The notes below the pieces were generated by a model. That model was given only the letters and a program-made list of their open reading frames with translations, was not told the DNA's origin and ran no database searches. The position numbers and the translations under genes are program-made. A DNA stretch of 64,000 nt from Xylogone sp. PMI_703 (taxonomy: Eukaryota > Ascomycota > Leotiomycetes), in assembly GCA_021399445.1 (NCBI GenBank), contig JAJTUQ010000003.1, positions 3,596,001 through 3,660,000 on the forward strand. Reading direction: 5' to 3'. This document shows positions 44,137 to 56,210 of the stretch, piece by piece (positions within the stretch are counted from its first letter, which is position 1; each line of letters begins with the position of its first letter).

Positions 44137-45884
44137 CTAGTGCTCGATGTACTTCTTAAGCCCTCTCAACCTCTCCTTCGCTTTATCCAAGATATCATCA
44201 TCTTTGCAGACTGCAAAGCGTAGCCAATCCTCTCCAATATATGCGTTTGCATCGGTGTAAAACTCAGTAGGTGGAATGGCTGCCACACCAACCTCCTGAA
44301 TCAAAAACCAGCTCAATTTGAAATCTCGGGGTCGATCTTTGACATGGTCTGGGAAAGGGTAATTGTCAGGTAGCTTAACCTTCTTCAGGTTAGCTAGGAC
44401 GAAGTATCCTCCATCAGGATCCGAAAATGGGACATCCAACTCCTTCCAGATCTCGTTGAAGCGATCCATTTTACCCTTCATCTCATTCTTTGATTCATCC
44501 CAAAATCCGAGGCTGTCAGCCTTTTCGAACCCAACAGCTGCAGCTTCTTGAAGAGGTGACACTGATGAATAGCATATTCTTGTGTGTGCAGCAGCAGCAT
44601 ATTTAATAAGATGTGGTGGCCCAATAAGGTAACCTACACGCCATCCGGTTGCATAAAAGATCTTGCCAGCGGATCCTACAGTGATGGTAAGGCGGTCGAA
44701 TTCGGGGGATAGTGTTGCGATCCGAGTGAAGGGAGTATAATATAGGCGGTCATAAACCTCATCAGAGAGGATAATGATGTTATTCTTAACACAGAGATCG
44801 CCAATCTTCAGAAGCTCTTCTCTGGAAAAGACTTTACCAACTGGGTTGTGAGGAGTATTTATTACAATCATCTTTGTTCTAGGGCTAATTGCGGCTTCTA
44901 GTTCCGCAAAGTCAACAGTCCACTCGGCTGCAGTGGTATTCTTTGTAGATCCTTCAGGCGGTGGGTGTAGAGGCACATATACAACTTTTCCACCAGGCAT
45001 TTCAATATTGCTAATGTACCTATATGTTGTCAGGGGTCAGCCGTCTAAGTAACGAAAGTGGCGGAGTCATTACTGGTCAAAGAACGGTTCGAATACAATA
45101 ACCTCATCTCCCTCCTCGATGAAGCCCATAAAAACACTAAGCATACCTGCGATTTGGATTAGATATTGATTTAATTTCTTTTGAACTGTATGGTATTACC
45201 CTCATTTGCTCCTGTAGTAATAGTCACCTCAGTGTTAGGATCTAACTGTCTACCAAAATATGGCGAGTAAGACTCTGCAATGGCCTTCTTTAGCCGTGGG
45301 CGACCTCTCGTAGGTGAGTACTGGTTGCAATCGACCTTATTGAGTGCATCTTTGGCTGCATCGATAACAAACGGGGGTGGGTTATAACCAAAGAACCCCT
45401 GACCGAGATTGATGATTGGTTGATTTGGGGATGATGCAGCTGCCTCATTGACGATTGTCCTTCACAGCTGTCAGTATTACTTGAGTCATGCACTGAGGTG
45501 GAATGCATAGACAGAAAAGTGGATTAGATCAAATCTAAGCTTGCCATGGTGTCCATGAGAAGAAGGGAAGATCACACTTCAATGAGAAGTCGATCAGAAA
45601 AGGGTGGGGACACTTTTGTGGTTTACAGCTCAAAAATGGCTTGAGGTCAAGTGACTAAATCTTAGAAAATATAAAATCTCAACAAGTCAAAAAAGAGAAA
45701 ACAAGTATTCTACATACCAGACATCCTGCTTGCTAGTAGCAACTCGGGCTGCGGGTTTTGGATCCATCTTGCTCATCGAAGGCTGTGAAGGATAATAGTT
45801 TCTTCGAGGGCCGATGCCGGCGACGATTGGAGAAGCAACTCTGGAGGGGCGCGCTGGAAGAATTGAGACCAGAAACTTCCTCAT
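44137..45884 (-). CDS. BNA3: kynurenine aminotransferase / class I-II aminotransferase
   Basis: Four exons: 45884-45718, 45459-45200, 45146-45074 and 45019-44137; 460 residues. Introns are 258, 53 and 54 bp. Key blocks are NLGQGFFGYNPPPF, DCNQYSPTRGRPRLKKAIA, TITTGANEGMLS, FEPFFDQYISNIEMPGGK, NTPHNPVGKVF, SDEVYDRLYY and the PLP-lysine site SAGKIFYATGWRVG. It is a PLP enzyme, expected to convert kynurenine to kynurenate or act as a cysteine-conjugate beta-lyase-like transaminase. The N-terminus MRKFLVSILPARPS lacks acidic residues and looks mitochondrial. An internal MSKMDPKPAARVATS could give a cytosolic form. The exact substrate cannot be read from sequence. Confidence 0.88.
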
Positions 45885-46310
45885 ATGCCCTCTGTATATA
45901 TGAAGAGAAAGATATGAGGTGTCGTATATCACAGGAAACAAATCACAATCGCACTAAGAAGAAAAGTTGCTGCGCGATGCTATCTTGCTCTGGGGAGCTT
46001 AGTGAGGAAGTTTCATCATCAGGGGTGGTGATGTTGCAATCACAGCGATAGAAGGACCCCAGATCGGGAGAGTCATCGCGGGGTTCGCATTATTACCCGA
46101 TACAGTAAGCCGCTAAGATAGGAGGCATCCTCGGCATCTTATCAACGTCACCTCGTCAACTCTACCGTTCTTTCATAATAAATTTACCGCTTGCAACTAG
46201 CTCGCACACAGTCCAAACCAAGAATTTACGGTTATGGGGATGCTATTGACGGTTTGATGCGAACTTCTTAGCGCTCGAAAGAGGACACAGTTCCTCAACT
46301 TCTCGCTGTA
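45885..46310. promoter_or_regulatory. divergent promoter, aminotransferase (-) and DSC3 (+)
   Basis: 426 bases between two outward-facing start codons. No distinct operator recognised. Confidence 0.5.
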
Positions 46311-47183
46311 ATGGCGCCCTCTTCCTCCAGCCCTGCTGTCACGCCGCCAGCAAACCACCCATTATGGGTCACCGTCCGATTCACTACTTCAATTCCCGAT
46401 CTTCTCCTTGATATCTCTGCGGCAAATAAAACAACCATTGTAGCCCTTAAGCAACTCATCCGCAAGAAGCTCGATCCGCTAACAGCCGTCCATCGATTGC
46501 GATTGATTCATGGTGGAAAACTTCTTCAGGACGACGATATCTTGTCTTCAGTTGTGAAGGTTCCTCAAGCACCCCCGAGAGCTCCAGACCCGAGCGGTAA
46601 AGGAAAAGGAAAGGAGATCGAAGACTTACCATCGCGCGTGTACATCAACTGCTCCATTGGCGATATCCTGAGCCCCGAAGAGCTCTCAGACGAAGCAGCT
46701 AGAGCAGCAAGGTTACCGACTGAAAAGAAGAAAGAAAGCGCATCTGGTGGCGGAAGAAACGCAGGGCCAGGAATAAGTACATTGCCTACACCTCGGGGCT
46801 TCGATCGGCTTCTCTCAGGCGGTTTCACTCCTGCTGAGGTGAATCAACTCCGATTGCAGTTCCTCTCAATACAGTCCAATATCCACACGCCAGATACCAT
46901 GCCATCACCGACTACCTTACGAAGAATGGAAGATGCATGGATTGATGATAATGCGGGAGATGCTGGTGGTACGGGTGAAGTGTTTGACTTGGGTGGTGAT
47001 GGAATGGGTAGTGGAGCCGTAGACGATTTGCTATGGGGAAATATCATGGGATTTTTGTGGCCTCTAGGCTGTGTGGGATGGGTCTTACGGGAAGGAGATG
47101 TCTGGTCCGGCAGGAGGAACATGGCCGTCTTCACTGGTTTTCTCCTCAGCCTGACCTTCGGCATCTTGAGAGTCATGTCATGA
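46311..47183 (+). CDS. DSC3: DSC E3 ubiquitin ligase complex subunit 3
   Basis: Single exon, 290 residues. The N-terminal ubiquitin-like domain has LWVTVRFTTSIPDLLLDI, KQLIRKKL and RLRLIHGGKLLQDDD. A conserved central block (PRGFDRLLSGGFTPAEVNQLRLQF) and an acidic WIDDNAGDAGG stretch follow. Two C-terminal hydrophobic segments (about 245-260 and 270-288) anchor it in the Golgi/ER membrane. In fission yeast and Aspergillus the Dsc complex cleaves the SREBP precursor and supports hypoxia and azole tolerance. Length and order match the fungal family. Confidence 0.92.
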   Translation: MAPSSSSPAVTPPANHPLWVTVRFTTSIPDLLLDISAANKTTIVALKQLIRKKLDPLTAVHRLRLIHGGKLLQDDDILSSVVKVPQAPPRAPDPSGKGKGKEIEDLPSRVYINCSIGDILSPEELSDEAARAARLPTEKKKESASGGGRNAGPGISTLPTPRGFDRLLSGGFTPAEVNQLRLQFLSIQSNIHTPDTMPSPTTLRRMEDAWIDDNAGDAGGTGEVFDLGGDGMGSGAVDDLLWGNIMGFLWPLGCVGWVLREGDVWSGRRNMAVFTGFLLSLTFGILRVMS

Positions 47184-47512
47184 TGGGACAATAGTGTACG
47201 ATGGATCTTGTAATTATAGTGGTGTATTTATCACATTGGGCGGGGTTACAGGAGTTTTTGAAATGTCAGATACCCCTCCGTTGGCGTTTGCCGGCAATAC
47301 ACATTCGATCAACATATTTAGGAATGACTGCTGTAAAAAAAGACTTCGCTCCAATTACGATCTTACGAATTCACCATTATTCAGATCAAGCTATAACTTT
47401 TGATTGTCCAGTTATTAAAAAGACTACATAAATTTCGGTCGTGTCTGCGTTGAACTCAAAGGCGACTGCACAGAGTTTTTCTTAGGAAAAGAAGATATAT
47501 ACACATGAAATA
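47184..47512. other. convergent 3' region, DSC3 (+) and amine oxidase (-)
   Basis: 329 AT-rich bases between facing stop codons; presumably both 3' UTRs. Nothing else seen. Confidence 0.5.
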
Positions 47513-49196
47513 TCAATTTTTGACAACCTTGAGGTCGGCATTACCATTTCCATTCCATTGGACTGTCTTTATTTTGAATTGGGGCTGTGGCTTCCGCCAT
47601 ATAAAACCACTGACTGCCTCTAGTATGTCCATGATTGAAAGAACGGCCAGAATACAAACCCTCTGGAGTAGATCAACTAGCCTGGGCACAGGTCTATGGT
47701 CTATGATACTCATGCTGTCTCTGAGTTTGAAAGGCAAGACGGCACCGAGATGATCCTGTGCAACCTTCAAACCGCTTGAGAACGCATCCTCTTGAAAACC
47801 ATGTCTCGTCCACGAGCCGCAGTAGCTAATCCCACGGGTATTTTGGATCCGCGGGAGCAATTTCTGGGAGCGTAGTCCGATGTAATTATAGAGGTGTCGT
47901 TTGTATATGTATTGCCATTGCACCTTGCAAGGATCCGGGGGATGCAACGGATTCAAAGTGAGGAGGACATCGCCAAATACCTCCTTGGGAATCTTTTGAA
48001 GGATATTCATATTATATGTTAGACAGATTCCATCTGTTCTATTTGAGATTGCCGAGGACTCAGCCATATAGTTGCATGATGTCCAGGTTGCACGCCGCTT
48101 TGGCATTAAAGATGCATCAGAATGTAGGACAGCAGTATTCTTAGTAGTTTGAAAACCAGATAGAATCGCTCGTTCTTCCTGACTGGAATCATCCGCTATG
48201 AGGTTGTAAGCTTGGTCGCCGTGAGTGGCAATGATAACATGATCATAAACCTCGATACGCCCGTTGTCTAGGTGCAGTCGAACCCGGCCTTCAGCATCGT
48301 TGCTTACTGACATTACAGGAGTATTGAGGAATAGATGGTTAGCAGGAAACCCGTGCATGACCTTGTCTATATAGCATCTTGATCCATTCTTCATGGTCAG
48401 CCATTCTGGTTTGGAACTGACGGGCGATAGAAGGTGGTGACTCCATCTAGGGTAGGAGTTAGTAACTAGTTATCGCCCTTTCTTAGTTCAGAACTCACAG
48501 GAACTGGACTAAAGTGACTACCGGAAAATCCAATAGACACCTATCTGGCGTCGTATTCCAGAGAGCCGCTGTCATGGGGACCAAGTAATCATCACGGAAT
48601 GCATCTGAATATCCCTCTTTGTCGAGGAATCTCTCAACTGATTCTTCCAATTCAGGACGCAGTAAGCCGCTCCAATTGGTGCGGTCTGCATTGCCACTGC
48701 ACTCATCTTTGTTTATTATATCGAAAGCCAGTTGTCTGAATCGAATTATGTCGAATATCATCCTCCACATTCGAAGAGAGAATATGTTCCTTCGCTGCGC
48801 AAATACTGATGATAAAGAGGCTGCCGACCATTCTAAGTGTCCGTGATTTTTGGACACAGAGAATGCCATCTCAGTCGGAATAGTGGGCTGCCCAATGGCC
48901 TTAAGGAACGCGAGAAAGTTGGCTACAGTTTGTCAGGCCCTGTATGGAAAGATGGGTGCAAGTCACGTACGAGAAGTGGCAGCATTGAGGACGGTGAATC
49001 CTGTATCAACTAAAGTCTTATATCTACCTTGTTTGAATTCGACGCTGTTGGTATTACCTCCCAATCGATCAGCTGCTTCGTAGATGTAGACATCGTGAGG
49101 GGTACGATTTAAGGCCCATAGTGCTCCAATCCCAGCACAGCCACTCCCAATAATCGCTACCTTCTTTCTTGGGCAATAATTGGTAGTGGAAGCCAT
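47513..49196 (-). CDS. FAD-dependent amine oxidase-like flavoprotein
   Basis: Three exons, 49196-48971, 48922-48499 and 48446-47513; 527 residues. Introns are 48 and 52 bp. The dinucleotide-binding motif VAIIGSGCAGIGALWAL starts near residue 13, followed by EAADRLGGNTNSV, the Rossmann-adjacent GG motif. Later DHVIIATHGDQAYNLI and the C-terminal GISYCGSWTRHGFQEDAFSSGLKVA complete the FAD site. It belongs to the predicted NAD/FAD-binding amine oxidoreductase group also found beside cyclopropane-fatty-acid synthases in bacteria; the substrate is unknown. A hydrophobic stretch near LLQRVCILAVLSIMDILEAV suggests peripheral membrane contact. Confidence 0.85.
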
Positions 49197-49965
49197 TTTT
49201 TTTAAGAATCAGAAATTGAGAGGTTATGAGAGAGGGTGGATTGATGGCTTCTTATCCTTTTTTGTCCCCATTCTTCCGGAACCGCCATTGAAGAGGCTGG
49301 CAGGCGGTCCGTACAAACGCGTTCATGTTAGATGATGACATTATCGGTGGGCTGTTGAAGGTGCAGCGACTTGGTGGTACCTCAGCTGAGACCCAAGGGG
49401 TACGAATAACACTCGGATCCAATTGAATTTATCATATGATTATGACGACCACTTTGCGGCTGGCTGAGGAGAGATAAGGAAGCAAGGAAAATATTGAAAA
49501 CCAGATCGCATGAACAAAAGGAGAGCTTATGGGAACTATTGAAAATTTCGCCATGCAGTTACTTACTCTCGATGTTCTACAGACGGTGCACATATCGCAG
49601 ATGTTGTGGTTGATTGATCTCCTTGTACATGTAGGAGATGGATCGGCCGGCCCCTTGCTCCATGCCCCGTTGTGGCAAGTGTGTGGCTGGGGTGTTTGGG
49701 GTGATGCGCCAAGGCGGCGACGCTATCTTCCGTTCTCCGCAACCTTCCATCACTATCAACCACCTCTCACGAGCACTGAGGCGCAATCCCACCTTAATAT
49801 AACCAACACTTCCAAATATCATCAGGTGGTGTCAAACAGTGGGACCCACAGAACCGATCGTATCGTGCAGCCGGGCGTAACCAAGTAAGGAGAGGTGATC
49901 TCGTCGACTCTGATATTACTCCGAAAGACAGATATCTCTCAAAGAATATCCAACCGCCTCTAGAG
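49197..49965. promoter_or_regulatory. divergent intergenic region, amine oxidase (-) and VTI1 (+)
   Basis: 769 bases with outward-facing starts. A short open frame at 49529-49888 overlaps others on the opposite strand and is not convincing. No specific site named. Confidence 0.5.
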
Positions 49966-50849
49966 ATGGCGAATCCACTCGATACCGATGCAGGCTCCGA
50001 GCTCTTCAGCAGCTATGAAGCAGAACTCAAACTGGTTCAGGCGGATCTCAACCAGAAGTTAGACCAGATCCCCGACCTCTCTGGCGAACCACGCAAGGCG
50101 GCAATCAGCCAAGCAGAACGAGCATTAGAAGAAGCAAATGAGCTGGTCAGTCCCTTAAAATATCATCCAGGACTATTCCTGGATATACTCCCCCCTTAAA
50201 TATCCCGCCCTCGTTAAGGGAGAATCAAAATAAAATTCTGATACAATGGAATGACTTAGCTCGACCAAATGCGCCTCGAGAAACAAAACATCCCCTCTTC
50301 CACCCGCACCAAAGTCAACCAGCGCTTCCGAAACTACGAATCCGACGTCGATGCCTCAAAGCGCAAACTGCGCACGCTCGCCGATGACCGCTCTGCCCTG
50401 TTCGGCGCCCGCTACTCGGACAACCCGAATGACGTGCAGCTCGAGCAGAGACAGCAACTATTATCGGGGACAGAGAGGCTGGATCGCAGTTCGCAGCGGT
50501 TGAAAGCGAGTCAGGCATTAGCGAACGAGACGGAGGCGATTGGAGCAAGTGCGCTGGCGGATCTTCATCGACAGAGGGAGACGATCCAGCATACTCATGA
50601 TGTGCTGCTAGAGAGTGAGGGTTACGTGGACCGAAGCGTTAAGACGATTCGGGGCATGGCTCGTAGGTAATACAAGAATCCTTGCCCCCCAATTTTGACT
50701 GGGAATTAGCACAGTTTACTCTTGAGAGACCATTTTTAGACTAACACGGTATTGACTATAGGATGGCTACGAATCGGGTAATATCCATTGCGATTATCAC
50801 TATCCTTGTCCTACTTATCATTGCTGTGATTGTCAGCAAGTTCAGGTGA
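49966..50849 (+). CDS. VTI1: v-SNARE Vti1
   Basis: Three exons, 49966-50145, 50260-50666 and 50762-50849; 224 residues. The N-terminal three-helix V-SNARE domain begins FSSYEAELKLVQADLNQKL. The Qb SNARE helix covers LKASQALANETEAIGASALADLHRQRETIQ; the Gln in HRQRE is the expected zero-layer residue. The short last exon encodes the C-terminal membrane anchor (SIAIITILVLLIIAVIV), and without it the protein would end at MARR. Vti1 pairs with several syntaxins in Golgi-endosome-vacuole traffic. Introns are 114 and 95 bp. Confidence 0.93.
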
Positions 50850-51224
50850 TGACGTTTTCCTCGTTTCGGCGTTGGGGTGTTTTTCATAGAGAAAGAAATC
50901 TTTCTGTACCAGAGTTATGCTAGAGCGACTATAATAAGACTTTTCAATCGCTCGCTCAACTGTATTTAAGTTACAAAGTATTGTATGATTGGAGCTACTC
51001 TTGTTCTTCTATCTAGGATACTTCAGAACTAGAGAAGGTGAAGTTCGAAAAAACATGTTTAGATACGTAATATTTTACTATTTTTCTTCATTCCTCATAA
51101 CTTAAATATATTCGTTACATAACCCAAGAGGTTTATCCAGGAGAAAGTAAAACAAGACGCCAGAAGGTATTCGTTGGTTCCAAATGAAAGCCCAATTCAG
51201 ACAAATACACTATGATATATACCC
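50850..51224. other. convergent 3' region, VTI1 (+) and xanthine dehydrogenase (-)
   Basis: 375 AT-rich bases between stop codons; likely both 3' UTRs. Nothing else seen. Confidence 0.5.
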
Positions 51225-54200
51225 TTATATTGCAATAAAGAAGTTCTCCTCGCCTTCCTGCTGCTTGACAAAGGATCTCTTGAGAATAGGATCCGCGCAA
51301 GAGATCCGAATCCTCTCTGGCGTGGCTGGACTCTGTAGTCTGAGCAACCCCTCACCAGAGTCGACGCCTACCTCGGCCTCAACACCCCACTGCTTCCGCG
51401 CTGCCTTCAGCGCATCACGGATAGCAAAGAAGACAGCACTGCCCATGAACAGCGGTGGTTCACCGACGCCTTTACTTCGCTGAATAGTATGTAGATTCTC
51501 CCATGGTACACCTTTGAAGATGGAGACGTTGAACTCCTGTGGGATATCTCTAAAGCCGGGGATTTTATAGGCTCCAGGACCACGAGTAGCAATCTGGCCT
51601 TTCATGGGTCCGTTGCGGAACCAGAGGCTTTCTTCGATGGTGAAGAGACCTACGCCTTGAACGAAGGCTCCTTCAATCTGCCCATAATCTATAGATGGAT
51701 TGATGGATCGACCAATATCCATCGTGACATCAGCACGGTGACATGTCCAGTCACCTGTCAGGGTGTCAATCTCAACTTCGGCAGCTGTGACACCTTGGGT
51801 GAAGTAGAAGAACATTTGACCAGTATTTTCACCCCAGACATAGCCAATATCTGGGGTCTTGTAGAAGCCATTGGCAGAAAGATTGACTCGATCCATATAC
51901 GCGGCTTGGACAATGTCTTTGAATGGGGCATCCTTGCCAAGTTTCTCCTTGTATGGAGCCAGACGCTCGTTGATCTGGGCGCAGGCGTTCCATATCGCGT
52001 ATCCATTCAGATCGGAGGATGCTGATGCGGCCGTTGATGAAGCGTTCGCCACAGTATTCGTTGCTGTTTCTGATATAAAGACGTTGCTCAAAGGAACGCC
52101 CAAGGCCTCAGCTGCAATCATGGTCATCTTCGTATGTAGACCTTGACCCATTTCTGTTCCACCGTGGGCAACAAGAACCGAACCGTCGTGATATAGATGC
52201 ACTAGAGCACCGGCCTGGTTCAAGAACAAAGCAGTAAAAGAAATACCGAATTTTGTTGGGATGAGAGCAAGACCCCTCTTCTTCCACTTGTGGGTCTCAT
52301 TGAATTTTGTCACTGCCTCTCTTCGTTCAGAATACGCTGTCTGTTCTTGGACTTGCTTGTACATCATTGGCACGTGCCAGTCCTTCAAAGGCTGATTGAA
52401 ATGTGTCTCCTCAAGTGGCTTGTAAAAATTGATCTCTCGTAATCTCTCAACGGGAATATTTAGACGATCAGCTATTTCCTCCACATATGTCTCGGCAATG
52501 AACATGCCTTGAGGGCCACCAAACCCACGGAACGCAGTATTAGACACAGTATTTGTCTTGCAAGCGTGGCCTCGTACATAAGTATGAGGGAAAAGATAGC
52601 AGCCATCAACGTGAGATAGAGCTCTATCAACGACGGCAGCACTAAGATCCTGGCTCCAACCTCCATTGCAGTAGAGATCTACATCAAGAGCTTGGAACTT
52701 CCCGTCTTTGTTGACTCCAACCTTATAGGTTCCAAGGAACGGATGTCGCTGCCCAGACGTGAGAATATCCTCGTCACGGTTCAACATACATCGTACTGGA
52801 CGACGTGACTTCTTCGCAGCTAGGGCACAAATTGCAGTCAGCTGAACTGACCGAGTCTCCTTTCCTCCAAAGCCGCCACCAAGGCGCTTGACTCTGCAGA
52901 CCACCTTATTTGCAGCAACACCGCAAACTTTAGCTACGTAGGTTTGACTGTTAATCATTGTTAGCTAACAATCTCCGAAAGTACATAGGACCACAGGATA
53001 TCAATTACCTCTCATTCGGATTCTGAGTGCTTGCCCACACTTCCATCTCTCCATCTTCAAGTTTTGGAATCGCGACACAAGCATTAGATTCTAAGTAGAA
53101 GTGTTCTTGACCACCCATCCGGACGCTACCAGTAAAGACATAATCCGATTTTGCGAATCCTTCCTCTACGTCTCCCTTCTTAATATAAGGCTTGTGATTG
53201 AAGAAGCTCTGCTTCTCAATCGCCTCCTCAATGGTGAAAATGGCAGGCAATTCCTCGTACTCTATCTTAACAGCCTTAGCTCCTGCTGCAGCTTGCAGCG
53301 CAGAAGTAGCAAGGATCATTGCAATTGGTTGGCCGGCTGTGAAGACTTCGTCCACAGCAAAGAAAGTCTCATCAGGAACGACACCCCAGTGGTTTGCTTC
53401 CGGATTCGGCATATCTTTATGGTCAACAAAATCAACCACACCGGGAATGTCCAAGGCCGGTGAGTAATCGATGGAAACGATCTTGGCATGCGCCTTTGTA
53501 GAGAGCACAAGACATCCGAATAAGGAGTTCCTGTGAACGGGGATATCGTCAGTATATAATGCTTGTCCGGTTGTCTGTTTCAAGGCCGCAACATGGTTCT
53601 TGGGCTTCCCAAGAATATTTTGCTGGTATTCTGCTGTAGCTTCTTCGTCTTCTTTTCCAAAGGATATGATTCTCTCAATCTCTGGAACAACTTCTTTGTC
53701 TGCTTCTACATCCTTCGCCGCAATCTCCGAGAGGACCTCGTGGTAAAACCGGTAGAAGAAGCCAAGGGCCAAAGACTTCCTGTACGTAGCCATGCCTCCA
53801 GGCACATTGTACTTGAGATCAAAGTCTTGCTCCAGAGCATTCATCACTCCTTCCAGTGTGGCAGGGTCAGCCAAATTCTTGCCCACTAGGTACCCATTGG
53901 CATTCTTAGCTGCAATCGTCGTAGGCGCCATTCCACCGTAGACAAGGTCGGCACTCTCAACTTCCAATAAGTCATTGAGGGATACACGGATAGCTGCAGT
54001 AACAATTGCGATGTCGTCGTCCTTCCTCTTGGACTGTTTGTAAGCTCTGATATATTCGCCCTTTTCCTTCGTTACAGGAATGCGAATACTAGCAATAATG
54101 GCGTCCGGCGGAAGCGCAGTCATTCGATACCCCTTAAAGAATCCCGACATTGGAATTTCTGTCTCCTTTTCAAGGGACTTCGCGACTAAGACTGCATTTG

Positions 54201-55404
54201 CAGCCATGAACACAGGGTTAAGATCTGATATGGGCGATGCGGTCGCAAGATTACCAGCTGGAGTTCCCACATTTCGTATCTGCCTTCCTGCAAAGTACTT
54301 GAGCTGCTTGTACATCGCAGTGAAGACTTGAGCTCTCGCCGGACCGTAATGTTGAACAGCCTGCTGCACAATGCTTTCCAGATCCGTCAAGGTGATGTTA
54401 CCACCAATTTCCAGATGGTCGTCGTTAAAGGAAAACTGTCGAAGTTCTGGGATATCGCCCACGAATACCGAAGTCGAATACTGCATTGACTTGAACTTGA
54501 TCTCGATCTGAGTCTCCGTGCTTCCTCCAATGATTTTTGCAGATGGATAAACGCTCTTGATTTCTAGCAGCTGTTGCAACGTGACCGGGCGATACCACCG
54601 CTTTCTCTTATTCCCAAAAGCCAGAGGCCTGAACTCATGTTTCGTTAAGGCAGGTGGGAAGATGAGCTCAGTATCAGGGTTATACTCGATGAATCCGGGT
54701 GGAGTGAATCTCTTAATCGGTTGGTCATCTTTGATCCCATTTGACTTGCAACACCCTCCAGCGCTATCCGCGTTTCCATCATCCATGCAGCATCCACTAC
54801 CTCCATTGGCAGCGGATTTGCTGCACCCATTCTTCACACTAAACGTCTGTGCCGAGTCCAGAATCGGTCTGTATCCAGTGCAACGACACAAATTGCCATC
54901 AAAAGCCTCCTCGATCGTATGCTCTGACGGACTGGGGTTATTCCTCAGCAATGCATAGAGACTCATGACAATGCCCGGTGTACAGAAACCACACTGGCTT
55001 CCATTTCCTTTGGCGATTCGTTCTTGAACAGGATGGGGTTTGTCAACATTGCCCACTCCCTCAATAGTGATGACATGCTTGCCGTCCACGCTGACAAGTG
55101 GTGCTAGGCAAGCATTTACACTGGCGTGGTAGATCTTCTTGGTGGTAGGATTGTACTGTGAAACAACAACTGTGCAAGCACCGCATCCTCCCTCTGCACA
55201 TCCAAGTTTTGTACCCGTCAGACCGATGCCACGAAGGTATTCAAGGAGGGTGATTTCAGGGTCGATGTCTTCGAGTATGACTTTAGTGCCGTTGAGATAG
55301 AAGCGGAGGGTATCATCGTAGCTAGTGGTAATGGAGGAGAGAGGGTGAGCGGTCGAGCCCAAGACGACTGGCTGTGGCTCTGGAGAAATGCGACTAGGTG
55401 CCAT
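51225..55404 (-). CDS. xanthine dehydrogenase (purine hydroxylase I)
   Basis: Two exons, 55404-53009 and 52947-51225 (61-bp intron); 1372 residues, normal for the family. The N-terminus has two [2Fe-2S] centres: C69, C74, C77, C99 and C138, C141, C173, C175. The FAD domain follows (KIIGGSTETQIEIK, GRQIRNVGTPAGNLATASPISD). The molybdopterin domain shows GGQEHFYLES, RVKRLGGGFGGKETR, FRGFGGPQGM and GVGEPPLF, the residues that bind and oxidise purine in known enzymes. It converts hypoxanthine to xanthine and urate, with NAD+ as acceptor, and is the first step of purine catabolism for nitrogen. It corresponds to Aspergillus hxA. The intron follows STQNPNE, joining to SQTYVAKV. Confidence 0.96.
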
Positions 55405-55785
55405 GGTGGGATGAGGTGGCGAAAAGGGCTGTGCGAATATTTCGGTATGTATTTTATGTGAACTTTGTGTTGTAGCTTCTGATGAGAGTAATACCTCTCC
55501 TAATCAGTGCCAAAGGTCCTCAGGGCCGGCTGCTCCTTCAGCTTGTTGTCGTTGAGGAAGCAGTACCAAGGGTGGCAAGCTATATAGATGCTGTCCAGCC
55601 CCGCACTTCACACAAACTCAGGTATTGGCGAAGAGCATTCGCTGCTTAGTCATAATATTCAAAAGAGAGCGGCGAGTAAGGCAAAACGACAAAAGAGCTG
55701 AATAAAAGAATTAGCAGCAGCAGTGGGAGGAACAAAAGGGTATTTCATCTGGGGGTGGCCATTACTTAAAACGCATCTGGACTTT

Positions 55786-55792
55786 CTTATCT
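55786..55792 (-). promoter_or_regulatory. GATA-factor (AreA-type) site
   Basis: AGATAAG on the minus strand, a good HGATAR match, about 385 bases upstream of the xanthine dehydrogenase start. In Aspergillus, purine catabolism genes need AreA. Confidence 0.45.
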
Positions 55793-56198
55793 ACGGCGGC
55801 GAACTGCGCGTTGACGCTGGCGGCCGATAGACCCTTCCTCCCTAGTTGCCACCAAGCAAGCACCCGCATTGGCTAGCTGCTGGGAACCCCCTGAACTTGG
55901 CGGGGTCGGCCAGAGCGAATCGGCAGTGGGCTCTCTGAGCTCCAACACCATGGTTCACCCAGCATGCATCAACCCAAAGCTATATGCCGTGGGCTATTGA
56001 TACGTCGAAGAGACGGGGGAATTCTGTATCTACATGGCACCGGCCTTCTCCAATACAGAAAGTAAACACTGCACAAGTCTGTTAGTAGATTGTTCTATTG
56101 ATATTGGCGATTGCAAAAAGCAAGTGCTACGTGGTAACTCTGTACACACTTGCGGTACGTAACGAACAGTTTGCAGTGGAGGTTTGCGGGGGTGTTTT

Positions 56199-56210
56199 CG
56201 GGGGACTCCG
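56199..56210. promoter_or_regulatory. candidate UaY-type CGG-N6-CCG site
   Basis: CGG-GGGACT-CCG with a T before it matches the TCGG-N6-CCGA pattern known for the uric-acid activator UaY in all but the last base. It is about 800 bases upstream of the xanthine dehydrogenase ATG. Confidence 0.4.
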
